From an uncultured Akkermansia sp. (GTDB lineage: Bacteria > Verrucomicrobiota > Verrucomicrobiia > Verrucomicrobiales > Akkermansiaceae), in contig CAJGCZ010000001.1 of assembly GCA_904501975.1 (NCBI GenBank), positions 1 through 64,000 on the forward strand: DNA of 64,000 bases, read 5' to 3'. The notes beneath the pieces are model-generated. The model was not told the origin of the DNA and searched no databases. It saw only the letters and a list, made by a program, of their open reading frames with translations. How positions within the stretch are numbered: position 1 is the stretch's first letter; every line of letters begins with the position of its first letter. Positions 52,159 through 61,310 of this stretch are shown piece after piece. The position numbers and the translations under genes were made by a program.

Positions 52159-53195
52159 TGGCACACTTCCATTCATCAGATTTAGCGTATCTGATGCCTC
52201 CTGTTCGATTGCGTTGGAAACGCCACAAGCTTCAATTCAGGACTCCGGCAAGAACATCTCGCGGAGTCCTGGAGGAGAGAATTACCTACATTATTGAAGC
52301 AGAAAATGAATACGGAACAGGTCTTGGCGAATGTTGCATTATGCCCGGGCTGCTGCCTGAAATTAAGGAAACTGAGCTTGATTTTTGGTGCGAATTAGTT
52401 GAGCAGCGCCAATCTCTACACCCGTTTGAAGCGCCCTCACCTATTCAATTCGGGCTGGAGAGTGCATTAACTGCCGCCCGAAATGCGCCATTGGCCCGAT
52501 GGAATACGCCTTTTGCTCGCGGTGAAGATTCAATACCGATTCATCATTTAATATGGATGGGTAATGAAGATAAGATGCTTCAAGCCGCAGAGGCTGGCGT
52601 AGCCGGAGGCTTTACTTGTTTGAAGTTGAAAATCGGTGCGCTTGGGTGGCAGAAAGAGCACCGATTATTGACGACCTTGCGGAACCAATATCCCACTATA
52701 GAAATTAGAGTGGATGCCAATGGCGCGTTTGGCTATGATGAGGTAAAACCTATTCTGCATGATTTGGCCGAATTAGGTGTTTCCTTCATTGAGCAACCGC
52801 TCCGCCGCGGGAATTGGGAGCAAATGGCAGAGCTGTGCCGCATTAGCCCTACGCCTATAGCTTTGGATGAAGAATTATTAAATCATTCTGAGCGCGCTGA
52901 ACAAGCAAGTATTTTGCTGGATGCCATACAGCCTCAGGCAATTGTGATAAAGCCCTCATTGCATGGTGGGTTGTTGACCGCAGAAAACTGGGCAGCGTGC
53001 GCTGAGCAACGAGGCATTAAATGGTGGGTTAATTCTGCACTGGAGAGCAATATTGGCCTCACCTCTCTGGCTGAGTGGTGTGCCCTGAGAGCTCCCGGGA
53101 TGATGCAAGGCTTGGGGACAGGCCGGCTTTTTACTGATAATTTAAGAGCACCGGTGCAATTAAAGGGAACGAGATTATATTATACTCCCTGTTAA
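52158..53195 (+). CDS. menC: o-succinylbenzoate synthase MenC
   Basis: A 345-aa enolase-superfamily dehydratase that makes o-succinylbenzoate. Seen: the N-terminal capping domain (to about 110), KLKIGALGW with the catalytic KxK pair, IRVDANGAFGYDE, FIEQPLRRGNWEQM, PIALDEELL with the third metal ligand, AIVIKPSLHGG with the opposing Lys, and WWVNSALESNIGLTSLAEW. It is the last gene of the men operon. Its last 4 nt overlap the end of the convergent membrane protein gene. Confidence 0.93.
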   Translation: MAHFHSSDLAYLMPPVRLRWKRHKLQFRTPARTSRGVLEERITYIIEAENEYGTGLGECCIMPGLLPEIKETELDFWCELVEQRQSLHPFEAPSPIQFGLESALTAARNAPLARWNTPFARGEDSIPIHHLIWMGNEDKMLQAAEAGVAGGFTCLKLKIGALGWQKEHRLLTTLRNQYPTIEIRVDANGAFGYDEVKPILHDLAELGVSFIEQPLRRGNWEQMAELCRISPTPIALDEELLNHSERAEQASILLDAIQPQAIVIKPSLHGGLLTAENWAACAEQRGIKWWVNSALESNIGLTSLAEWCALRAPGMMQGLGTGRLFTDNLRAPVQLKGTRLYYTPC

Positions 53196-54025
53196 AACCA
53201 TGTTTCCGGTGCAAAAAATAAAATACCTAACAATGCCGGCATTGTCATGAAGCACCAAGAAAGTGCAAAGCCTAAAGAAGGCTCGCACTTTGCGCGCCAC
53301 GAACTGAGCATATGTAAAGCAACGGCACCTATGCAAAGGACGGTATAAAAGTTCTGTTCGTAACCTCCGCGGTCGCCGAAGAATGCATGATAGGCACAGG
53401 GGATAAATAAGACAAGTAGCCCTGCGGGAACCCATGCAGCTTTTTGTTCTCCCTCGCTGAGAGAGACGGGGCTCTCTCGTTCAATGTTAAAGAGGAAAAA
53501 TAAGCAGGTTAAACACCATAAATGAGAATTATACAGAAGACCTATGGGCGTGTAGACAAAGCCATAATAATAGGCCGGCACCGCACAGGCGAAAACATAG
53601 GCGGCGGCTTGTGCTAATTCTCGCAAATAGGGCATTTTGCGCAAGAAAGGCACACGACCAATGATGCTCACGATAAAAGGAATAATGAAAAAGGAGATTA
53701 ACACATTGCCGACTACGAAGAAAAGCAGCCAAAGTGTAGCAGCTAATGAACAGAGCGCCAGTAAAAGCATGGGGAAAGCATGCTGTCGATAGTAATCTGC
53801 ATGCATTATCATGCTCCCCTCCAGAGAACGGAAAACGCGCGAAAATAAAGTGTAAGACCAAACGAGTCCGAACAATAGCAATAAGGGGCCAAACGTGAGC
53901 ATGGTGATACCGAAAAGCGCTGCTATGAGCACTCCCCAACATAGTGCTGCAATAGCAACATCTATACACCATAGCGAGGGAATCATCCACCAAGCGGTAT
54001 ACATTTTGGGTTTGCTGTCCGTCAC
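53192..54025 (-). CDS. unknown multi-pass membrane protein
   Basis: A 277-aa protein with about eight hydrophobic segments (for example 18-60, 85-125, 185-205, 255-275). I see no Asp-rich prenyltransferase motif, so although it follows the men genes it does not look like MenA. No catalytic motif or family is recognised. It converges on menC with a 4-nt overlap. Function unknown. Confidence 0.65.
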   Translation of the reverse strand: MTDSKPKMYTAWWMIPSLWCIDVAIAALCWGVLIAALFGITMLTFGPLLLLFGLVWSYTLFSRVFRSLEGSMIMHADYYRQHAFPMLLLALCSLAATLWLLFFVVGNVLISFFIIPFIVSIIGRVPFLRKMPYLRELAQAAAYVFACAVPAYYYGFVYTPIGLLYNSHLWCLTCLFFLFNIERESPVSLSEGEQKAAWVPAGLLVLFIPCAYHAFFGDRGGYEQNFYTVLCIGAVALHMLSSWRAKCEPSLGFALSWCFMTMPALLGILFFAPETWF

Positions 54026-54131
54026 GCTGTTGAGTCTGCACTAATCAAATGAAAATGGCAAGTCTGCTTCATGTCATTTAATGAATTAGCTTTCAAAGCT
54101 GAGTCTAACACCGTTAAGGCGTGATTTGTTC

Positions 54132-54161
54132 TTGCCTTAGGTTATTTTTATGGTGTATAAT
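54132..54161 (+). promoter_or_regulatory. promoter of the DUF5069-like gene
   Basis: TTGCCT (54132-54137) is followed after 18 nt by TATAAT (54156-54161). The ATG at 54169 starts 7 nt later, so the message is probably leaderless. Confidence 0.6.
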
Positions 54162-54168
54162 TACCCAC

Positions 54169-54762
54169 ATGGAGTGGGATAGCAAATTCATGCAAGTGTT
54201 CAGAAATGCGGTTGCTCGTTTTCATGAGCATCCGGGAATGACAGCAGAGCGTTTGTTTCTTCCGGATGAATGCCAATTTTTTACAGAAATTGGCCATAAT
54301 CCGGGTGAGGTTTTCGATTACGTTAAAGATTATGCCACCTTGGGGGACCCTGCTCCCAATACGATTTTGCTTATAGCTGCAGCTCGGCGTTCTTTTTTTG
54401 TTAACAATCAGCGCGGAATTTCGGGTAACGCTCAACCTGTAACAGAAGAAGATTTGCCCTCTGAAACGGACGATTTTCAAGGTATTACCTATCTTCCCCG
54501 CATCATGCGCAAAGCTGAAGCAAAGCTTCACGGAACACTTGGTGCAGGCTTAATGTTTTACTGTGCAAAAGACCGGGCTTTTTTGCGGGAGATTGATATA
54601 CACCCGATTGACTTCCTGCAACTTGTTCTGAATGCACACGGAGATAGGCAAAAAGTAGTAACCGCAATCATTGCTGCTATAAAAAATGTTCAAAACGGCA
54701 AAAAGAGAGGAAAAATGGTGCAACTGCCTCATGCCTCTCAAGGTGAGCTTGCACTTGATTAA
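54169..54762 (+). CDS. DUF5069-like protein
   Basis: A 197-aa cytosolic protein. The text DFQGITYLPRIMRKAEAKLHG, followed by GLMFYCAKDRAFLREIDIHP and FLQLV, matches my memory of the DUF5069 pattern, a family common in Verrucomicrobiota and Planctomycetota with no known reaction. The first half (MEWDSKFMQVFRNAVARFHE) fits longer members. I start at ATG 54169 because the promoter at 54132-54161 lies inside the upstream extension. The stop overlaps the next ATG by one nt (TAATG). Confidence 0.65.
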   Translation: MEWDSKFMQVFRNAVARFHEHPGMTAERLFLPDECQFFTEIGHNPGEVFDYVKDYATLGDPAPNTILLIAAARRSFFVNNQRGISGNAQPVTEEDLPSETDDFQGITYLPRIMRKAEAKLHGTLGAGLMFYCAKDRAFLREIDIHPIDFLQLVLNAHGDRQKVVTAIIAAIKNVQNGKKRGKMVQLPHASQGELALD

Positions 54763-55220
54763 TGGCCATGGACTACGATCCCAATAAAGTCACGACGGAG
54801 CCTCAGCGCCGAGCGCTGGAAGAGATGTCTCACGAATTAGTGGAGAAATTAAACAGAATGGTAGCTGAGCAAGAAGAACGAGCTGCCTTGTTTGCCGCTC
54901 AGCAGCATTCCTTATCTTCCAAGCCCGCGGTCCCTACTTCTGTTCCCAAACCAACATACAATTACCCTACCCCTCCGCCACTCGTTACCCAAACGCGACA
55001 AGCTGCTGTTTCTCGCACCCCTGCTCCGGAGCCTCAGCAAAGTCGCATCAAAGCAGCGAAGGAGACGTATCTTCCTCCTGTCCCCCCTTCTCCTGTTTCG
55101 GGAAAGAAAAAGCACCCAACCGTGATTGCGCCTAAGAAAAAAGAAGAAGAAGGCATGGGGACCGGCTTTATCATCTTAATTTTAATTGTGCTTTTCCTTT
55201 TGGCGCGTGCCTGTTCTTGA
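54762..55220 (+). CDS. small proline-rich tail-anchored protein
   Basis: A 152-aa protein: a short helical start (about 10-50), a Pro/Thr/Ser-rich linker (about 55-125), a Lys-rich stretch and a C-terminal membrane segment (about 132-150, GFIILILIVLFLLARAC) with almost nothing after it. That is a tail anchor, with the bulk in the cytoplasm. The linker is low complexity, so function cannot be inferred. It overlaps the DUF5069-like gene by one nt and precedes the RND adaptor by 20 nt. Confidence 0.7.
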   Translation: MAMDYDPNKVTTEPQRRALEEMSHELVEKLNRMVAEQEERAALFAAQQHSLSSKPAVPTSVPKPTYNYPTPPPLVTQTRQAAVSRTPAPEPQQSRIKAAKETYLPPVPPSPVSGKKKHPTVIAPKKKEEEGMGTGFIILILIVLFLLARACS

Positions 55221-55240
55221 AGTTTTAAATTATCAAATAT

Positions 55241-57961
55241 ATGACCAAACAAAGTATTACAGCTATTGCTATAAGTCTTTGCCTTAGCGGAGCGATGTTG
55301 ACTTCATGCTCTGAATCGGCAGAAAAGACGATAGTGACAACAAAAAAGATGATCAAGGTCTTCCCTATTCAGAAGAAGACTGTTACTGATACCGGAGAAT
55401 GGATAGGCTATTTGCGAGGTGTACAAGATACGGATTTGTATCCTCGTGTTTCCGGGTTTATCACTGAGTATAAAGAGGGCCAATATGTAGAAGAAGGTGA
55501 AGTTATTTACCAAATAGATTCTAAGCCCTTTGAGGCAGAGTTGGCTCGTTCTCAGGCCAATCTGGCTGCAGCGAAAGCGGCGCTTCAACAAGCCGAATCC
55601 TCTCGCGACCAGCTTAAACAGGATGTCGAGCGATACGAGCAAGGCGCGAAAAGCGGTGCTGTATCCGATAAGACACTTACTGATACCAAGCACAACTATG
55701 CAGCTGCCGTTGCTAAGGTTGAGGCATGCGTTGCTGACATTAAGCAACAGGAAGCGGCTGTGCAACGCGCTGACATTAATCTGAAATACGCCAGCGTTAA
55801 GGCTCCGTATGCAGGTTTTGTGGGAACCTCCAACGTGTCTACAGGTGATTTGGTGAGCCAAGGCACCAAACTGGGCAATATTATCTCAGAAGGCCCCCTT
55901 CGCGTGGATTTCTCCATCAATAGCGATGCGCTTCTGAAATCTTTTGAGCGCTATGGAAAAGTACAGTCCGCCCACAGAGACCCGGAGCTTAAAGATGCCT
56001 CTCCGGCATTTGATATTCTCTTGGAAGATGGCTCGGTATTTGAGCATAAAGGCCGCTTGTTGTCGATGAACAGTCAAATTGATAGCACGGGACTTATCGA
56101 TATTGTAGGTGAGGTGGATAATCCTGATGGCAAATTACGCGGTGGTATGAAGATTAATGTGCGTATTCCTCTGCAGACAAAGGAAACGCTTCTTGTGCCG
56201 CAGAATGCTATTCGCACAGTCATGCGTAATGCCTTCATTATCATTGTAGATAAAGACAATATTCCTCACACTGTCCCTGTAACTGTCGGCAAAGAGTATG
56301 AGGTGGATGTAGAAGAGGCCAATGGCTACAAGTCTACGCAAAAGCTTGTTTCCATTTCTGACTATAAGGATACCTCGCTTGAGGAGCAATTTAAGAAATA
56401 TGGTTACGGGGATTCAACAGAAGTTCCTGTGGTGAGCGACTCTGAAAATGGTGTTGTGGCCATGAATATTTCCTCTGCTAATTCTCGTATTCCAGAGAAG
56501 AAGAAGGAATTAGCTGCCGCATTAAAGGCACAAGAGGAAAGCACCTTGGATAGTCTGCTGGTTGCCATTGGGATTAAAGATAAAGCCCCTGCTCCCGAAT
56601 CAGTGAAACCTGATACTATCACAACAGAGCTCTTCAGTTTCGAGCCTGTGGAAATGAAGCTCATTAGCGCTTCTAAGGAGCAAAAGGCCCCCAATCCTGC
56701 CGCTAAACCTAAGCTGCCTCCTATTTTGGTGAAGGTAATGCCGCTGATTCAGCAAGATGTTTCCATTGCAATGGATTGGTTTGGAACATTGCGCGGCAAG
56801 GAGGAGGCAAGTATTCGGCCTCACATTAGCGGGTTTATTCAAAAACAGCATTTCCGCAATGGAACCATTGTCAATAAGGGGGATTTGCTGTACACTATCG
56901 ACCCTGCTCCCTATCAGGCTGAGCTTGCACAAGCTCAAGCTAATTTGGAGTCCGCTAAAGCTCGCTTAGATGCAGCGAAAGTGCAGTTGACCAAAGCACA
57001 GAATGACTATGAGCGATTTGCCACGGCCAACAAGGCAACAACAGGGGCTGTGGCAGAGAAAGACCTAACTGATGCTATGAGCAACGTACAGACCCAAACG
57101 GCGGCTGTACGCCAGGCGGAAGCTACCGTTGAACAAATGGAAGCCGCTGTGATGTCTGCTGAAATTAACTTAGGTTATACTGCAATTACAGCCCCCTTCA
57201 CCGGCCGTGCCGGTATTAGTAATCCATCTGTCGGCTCTTTAGTGAACGCCACGGATAAGGAGGCGTTGGTTACATTGTCTTCCGTTAATCCGATGCGTAT
57301 TGATTTCCAAGTAAGTGGACGTGATGCGTTACGTATCACAAACAAAGTGGGCAAAAATAATCCCAACGGAGCTATGGAATTCGATGTCATCCTTGAAGAC
57401 GGAAGTGTTTATCCGGCCAAGGGTAAAATCGTATCTCCCGATAACGTCGTAAAGCGCTCTACGGGTACGTTCGGCATTGTTGCTGAGGTGGAAAACGTGA
57501 CTCAAGGTTTACGAAGTGGCATGCCGGTGACGGTTCGCGCCGGCCTTGATGAACGCAAAGGTGCTTTTTTAGTTCCGGCACGCGCACCGATGAGTGCTGA
57601 GGGCCACGATTTGATTGTATTGGTTGGTCTTGACAATGCACCCTTCATGTTGCCGATAAAAAAAGGCCCCTTGGTAACGGTTCCGGTAGTAGGACCTGAT
57701 GGTAAGGAGATAGTTCAGCCGATGCATATTATTGAATTTAACCCGGAGCTGCTTCAAAAGATGGGCTACGATGATATTAGCAAAGTACAAGTAGTGGTAG
57801 AAGGTAGTTTAATGGCTGCTTCTGCATACCAAGAGAACGAGAAGGCCGGAGCCCGCGTAAACAAGCTCATTGCCCAACCGTTCATCTATACGACTCCTAA
57901 GACAGTAGAACCCTCCGTGACGGCTGACCAAGCCCCGACCTCTCATTTTAATAAATTCTGA
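55241..57961 (+). CDS. RND efflux adaptor: two membrane-fusion-protein copies fused in tandem
   Basis: A 906-aa periplasmic lipoprotein (signal with LTSC at 20-23). It contains two full adaptor units of the AcrA/HlyD kind. Unit 1 (about 40-355): RVSGFITEYKEGQYVEEGE, coiled-coil hairpin (about 98-180), NLKYASVKAPYAGFVGTS and beta-barrel part. Unit 2 (about 497-810+): HISGFIQKQHFRNGTIVNKG, coiled-coil (about 560-640), NLGYTAITAPFTGRAGIS and barrel part. A charged helical linker (about 360-495) joins them. Adaptors normally are single copies, six per pump, so three of these chains could make the ring. It is 13 nt upstream of the RND permease. Confidence 0.88.
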   Translation: MTKQSITAIAISLCLSGAMLTSCSESAEKTIVTTKKMIKVFPIQKKTVTDTGEWIGYLRGVQDTDLYPRVSGFITEYKEGQYVEEGEVIYQIDSKPFEAELARSQANLAAAKAALQQAESSRDQLKQDVERYEQGAKSGAVSDKTLTDTKHNYAAAVAKVEACVADIKQQEAAVQRADINLKYASVKAPYAGFVGTSNVSTGDLVSQGTKLGNIISEGPLRVDFSINSDALLKSFERYGKVQSAHRDPELKDASPAFDILLEDGSVFEHKGRLLSMNSQIDSTGLIDIVGEVDNPDGKLRGGMKINVRIPLQTKETLLVPQNAIRTVMRNAFIIIVDKDNIPHTVPVTVGKEYEVDVEEANGYKSTQKLVSISDYKDTSLEEQFKKYGYGDSTEVPVVSDSENGVVAMNISSANSRIPEKKKELAAALKAQEESTLDSLLVAIGIKDKAPAPESVKPDTITTELFSFEPVEMKLISASKEQKAPNPAAKPKLPPILVKVMPLIQQDVSIAMDWFGTLRGKEEASIRPHISGFIQKQHFRNGTIVNKGDLLYTIDPAPYQAELAQAQANLESAKARLDAAKVQLTKAQNDYERFATANKATTGAVAEKDLTDAMSNVQTQTAAVRQAEATVEQMEAAVMSAEINLGYTAITAPFTGRAGISNPSVGSLVNATDKEALVTLSSVNPMRIDFQVSGRDALRITNKVGKNNPNGAMEFDVILEDGSVYPAKGKIVSPDNVVKRSTGTFGIVAEVENVTQGLRSGMPVTVRAGLDERKGAFLVPARAPMSAEGHDLIVLVGLDNAPFMLPIKKGPLVTVPVVGPDGKEIVQPMHIIEFNPELLQKMGYDDISKVQVVVEGSLMAASAYQENEKAGARVNKLIAQPFIYTTPKTVEPSVTADQAPTSHFNKF

Positions 57962-57974
57962 TTTCTGAGCAATT

Positions 57975-60900
57975 ATGTCCCCGTTTTTTATTAAACACCC
58001 GATTATTGCCGGCGTTATTTCTATTGTGACAACGATGCTGGGCATCATCTGTATGCTTGGTCTTCCGATTTCGCAATACCCTGACATCGCTCCGGTTACA
58101 ATTCAGCTGAGTGCCTCTTACGCCGGCGCTAATGCGCAAGAAGTAGCAGATGCCGTGGCAACGCCCATTGAGTTGCAGCTTTCCGGTATTCAGGGCTTGG
58201 ATTACATCAGCTCTACTTCTTCCAATAATGGTAGTTGTACAATTAACGTCATCTTTGAACCCGGTACGGATGCCAATACGAATCAACAGCTGACATACAT
58301 GAAGTACAGCCAGGCAACATCACAGTTGCCGTCGATGGTATCTCAAATGGGCGTCACAATTAAGCAGTCCTCCGGCCTGCCCATGGTGTTGTATGCTATC
58401 GATTCTCCGGAAGGTTTCTTTAATCCGATTGACCTTACGGGGTATTCTTACATCAACTTGGTGGATCCCATCAAACGCGTTAAAGGTGTAGGTGACTGTA
58501 TGGTGTTCGGTGGCCGCTACGCAGTGCGTATTTGGCTTGACTCGGAAAAAATGGCGCAGAAAAACATTTCTGTGAATCAGGTATATAATGCTGTAAATGC
58601 ACAAAATGCCATTAACCCCGGTGGTGCTGTAGGTGCTGAGCCGATGCCTGACGGTCAGGAATTTACATACACCATTCGCAATAAGGGGCGTTTGGAAAGC
58701 ATTGATGAGTTCAATAATATCATTGTATACCAGGATGGCATTCAATCTGTGCGCCTCAAAGATATCGCTAAGATTGAACTCGGTTCTCAATCGTATTCTC
58801 TTGCCGGTCGTATCGGTCAATATGAGATTGGCCATAGTCGTCCGGGTACCGTATTAGCCATTTACCAAGCAGCTGATGCAAATGCGCTTGAAACGGTGGC
58901 TAGATTGAAGGAGCTTTTTGCCGAAAAAGAAGCTGTAATGCCCGAAGGTATGCGCGGATTCATTGCTCTTGATACGACGACAACTGTTAGCGATTCCATC
59001 GAGGAAATTATTCACACTCTCTTTGAGGCCTTGGTGCTTGTAGCATTTGTTGTGTTCTTGTTCCTTCAGGGGTGGCGCGCAACGCTCATTCCCCTGATTG
59101 CAGTTCCTGTTTCCTTGGTAACGACATTTTGCTTCTTCCCCATCCTCGGTTTCTCGCTGAATACTATCTGTCTTCTGGGTATGGTTCTGGCCATTGGCTT
59201 GGTGGTGGACGATGCTATTGTGGTAGTGGAAGCTGTAGAATCTCACATGGAGCATGGCATGAATCCCCGTGAGGCTACTTTTGCAGCTATGAAGGAAGTG
59301 AGCGGCCCGGTTGTTGCCATTGCACTAGTGCTTGCGGCTGTGTTCTTGCCCTCTGTGCTGCTTCCGGGCATTACCGGAACGTTGTTCCAGCAGTTTGCTG
59401 TAACGATTGCTATTTCCATGCTTATCTCTGCATTTAACGCATTAACATTGTCCCCTGCTTTGTCAGCGTTAATGCTGAAACCGAAGAAGGAGCACAAGTC
59501 TCTCCTGACACCCTTCTATAACGGATTCAACAGTGTGTACGACAAGATGGCACAAGGCTTTGCCGGTGCATGCGGCTTCCTTTGTCGCAACCTTTGGCTT
59601 TCCATTACTCTGCTGGCCACTCTTGCCGTGCTTATCATTCCTACCGCAAAGAGAGTTCCCGATGGTTTCTTGCCTGCAGAAGACCAAGGATTCCTGATTG
59701 CCGGTGTGATTATGAAACCGGCGGTATCCATGCAGCGCTTGGTGGAGCAAACTCCGACTGTTGAAAAGGTGCTTTTGAGTAACCCGTCGGTGGAAAATGT
59801 TGTTTCTGTCGTAGGCATGAACATGATGCTGGGCGTGCAGACTACTAACGCTATCACTTACTTTGTGAAGCTAAAGGATTTCCAAGAACGGCCGGCTCTG
59901 GAAAATGGTGAAAAGCCAACTGCCAATGAGATTCAGAAGAACCTCAATATCGGTTTAGCTACTTGTGGCGTGGATGGTGCTACCTTTGTAGTAAGTCCCC
60001 CGGCTATTCCCGGTGTGGGTACCGGCAACGATATTAGCTTTGTAGTTGAGGATATTGATGGCCAAGGTGTTGCGGTGCTCAACAAGCAGATGAAAAAGCT
60101 TGAAGTTGCCCTAAATGAGCATCCTGCTATTGCCTCTGCTTCAGACATGATGCTTCCTGCCGTGCCTCAGAAGAGTATTGTTATTGATAAAGAGAAATGC
60201 TTGGCTCAAGGGGTGGATTTCTCTACAGCAAACTCTTTGTTGCAATGCTTTAATGGTTCTCGCTTTGTAAACTACTACACCCAATTTGGTCAACAGTGGC
60301 AGGTCTATATGCAGGCGGATGGTGCCCACCGTACGAATACGGACCAAATCTCCAACTTCTATGTTTCCAATATGCAAGGCGAACAAGTTCCGTTAGATAC
60401 TCTGGTAACTATCTCTGATATTGCCGACACGGAGTTCGTAGCGCACAATAGCAATTATAATGCTGGTAGAATTAACGTGAAACCAGCCGATGGGTACTCC
60501 TCTGCTCAGGCGATGGCTGCAATCGAAGAGATTTTCAGCAGCACCATGGACACGACTAAGTTTGCCATGGAATACATCGATATGAGCTTCCAGGAAAAGA
60601 AGGTGCAGAACGGTCTGGGGTTGGGAGCAATTTTCATGCTTTCCGGCATATTCGCCTTCCTTATTATGGCTGCTCTGTATGAGAAATGGACATTGCCGGT
60701 AGCCATTTTCCTTTCTGTTCCGATTGCCGTGCTCGGTGCATTCGCCGGTCTGGCCCTCTTTGACATGACTCTGGATATTTATGCTCAGATTGGCCTTGTC
60801 ATGTTGGTGGGTCTTGCCGCTAAGAATGCTATTCTTATCGTCGAATTCGCTGTTTTGCAGATGGAGCGTGGTATGTCTCTTATCGATGCGGCTGTTGAAT

Positions 60901-61184
60901 CTGCACGTATGCGACTCCGCCCCATTCTCATGACCTCCTTCGCTTTCATTCTTGGCTGCGTTCCCTTGTTGACTGCTGAGGGTGCCGGTGCGTTGGCTCG
61001 CAATGCTATCGGTGTAGTTGTGGTTGTTGGCATGAGTGTTGCAACATTGGTGGGCGTATTCTTCATCCCCTGTTCCTTTGTCTTTGTAATGAAACTCTTC
61101 CGCAGTAAGATTTCAAAGGCTTCTCACGGAGCTGACCCCGATGAAGTAAGCGCATACGCGAAATTGGAAGCTGACGAACACTAA
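57975..61184 (+). CDS. RND family efflux permease (HAE1/AcrB type)
   Basis: A 1069-aa inner-membrane proton-driven pump. Seen: the first membrane helix PIIAGVISIVTTMLGIICML, LPISQYPDIAPVTIQLSASY, the porter segments, then GLVVDDAIVVVEAVE, which holds the Asp-Asp proton relay of helix 4, and RGMSLIDAAVESARMRLRPILMT in the second half, with LVGLAAKNAILIVEFA near helix 10. Length is normal. AcrB relatives export drugs, bile salts and similar compounds. The adaptor gene is just upstream; no TolC-type outer-membrane gene lies in the window. Confidence 0.95.
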   Translation: MSPFFIKHPIIAGVISIVTTMLGIICMLGLPISQYPDIAPVTIQLSASYAGANAQEVADAVATPIELQLSGIQGLDYISSTSSNNGSCTINVIFEPGTDANTNQQLTYMKYSQATSQLPSMVSQMGVTIKQSSGLPMVLYAIDSPEGFFNPIDLTGYSYINLVDPIKRVKGVGDCMVFGGRYAVRIWLDSEKMAQKNISVNQVYNAVNAQNAINPGGAVGAEPMPDGQEFTYTIRNKGRLESIDEFNNIIVYQDGIQSVRLKDIAKIELGSQSYSLAGRIGQYEIGHSRPGTVLAIYQAADANALETVARLKELFAEKEAVMPEGMRGFIALDTTTTVSDSIEEIIHTLFEALVLVAFVVFLFLQGWRATLIPLIAVPVSLVTTFCFFPILGFSLNTICLLGMVLAIGLVVDDAIVVVEAVESHMEHGMNPREATFAAMKEVSGPVVAIALVLAAVFLPSVLLPGITGTLFQQFAVTIAISMLISAFNALTLSPALSALMLKPKKEHKSLLTPFYNGFNSVYDKMAQGFAGACGFLCRNLWLSITLLATLAVLIIPTAKRVPDGFLPAEDQGFLIAGVIMKPAVSMQRLVEQTPTVEKVLLSNPSVENVVSVVGMNMMLGVQTTNAITYFVKLKDFQERPALENGEKPTANEIQKNLNIGLATCGVDGATFVVSPPAIPGVGTGNDISFVVEDIDGQGVAVLNKQMKKLEVALNEHPAIASASDMMLPAVPQKSIVIDKEKCLAQGVDFSTANSLLQCFNGSRFVNYYTQFGQQWQVYMQADGAHRTNTDQISNFYVSNMQGEQVPLDTLVTISDIADTEFVAHNSNYNAGRINVKPADGYSSAQAMAAIEEIFSSTMDTTKFAMEYIDMSFQEKKVQNGLGLGAIFMLSGIFAFLIMAALYEKWTLPVAIFLSVPIAVLGAFAGLALFDMTLDIYAQIGLVMLVGLAAKNAILIVEFAVLQMERGMSLIDAAVESARMRLRPILMTSFAFILGCVPLLTAEGAGALARNAIGVVVVVGMSVATLVGVFFIPCSFVFVMKLFRSKISKASHGADPDEVSAYAKLEADEH

Positions 61185-61249
61185 CCTAAATGAGGCAAGT
61201 GCTGCATTCATCCAAATCGATGTATGTAACACATTTTACTTTACTCAAT

Positions 61250-61285
61250 ACCGTGTTTCGCGTATACTCATGCGCGAAACACGGT
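61250..61285. promoter_or_regulatory. 13-bp perfect inverted repeat before argG
   Basis: Arms 61250-61262 and 61273-61285 pair perfectly with a 10-nt loop, 25 nt before the argG ATG. No T run follows. It could be the end signal of the RND operon, an operator, or a leader structure that controls argG. Confidence 0.5.
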
Positions 61286-61310
61286 GCAACCTCCGTGCGT
61301 GTGAATTAAA

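Noticed and set aside
53192..54025. MenA prenyltransferase next to menC
   Set aside because: No Asp-rich motif and membrane pattern unlike UbiA proteins.
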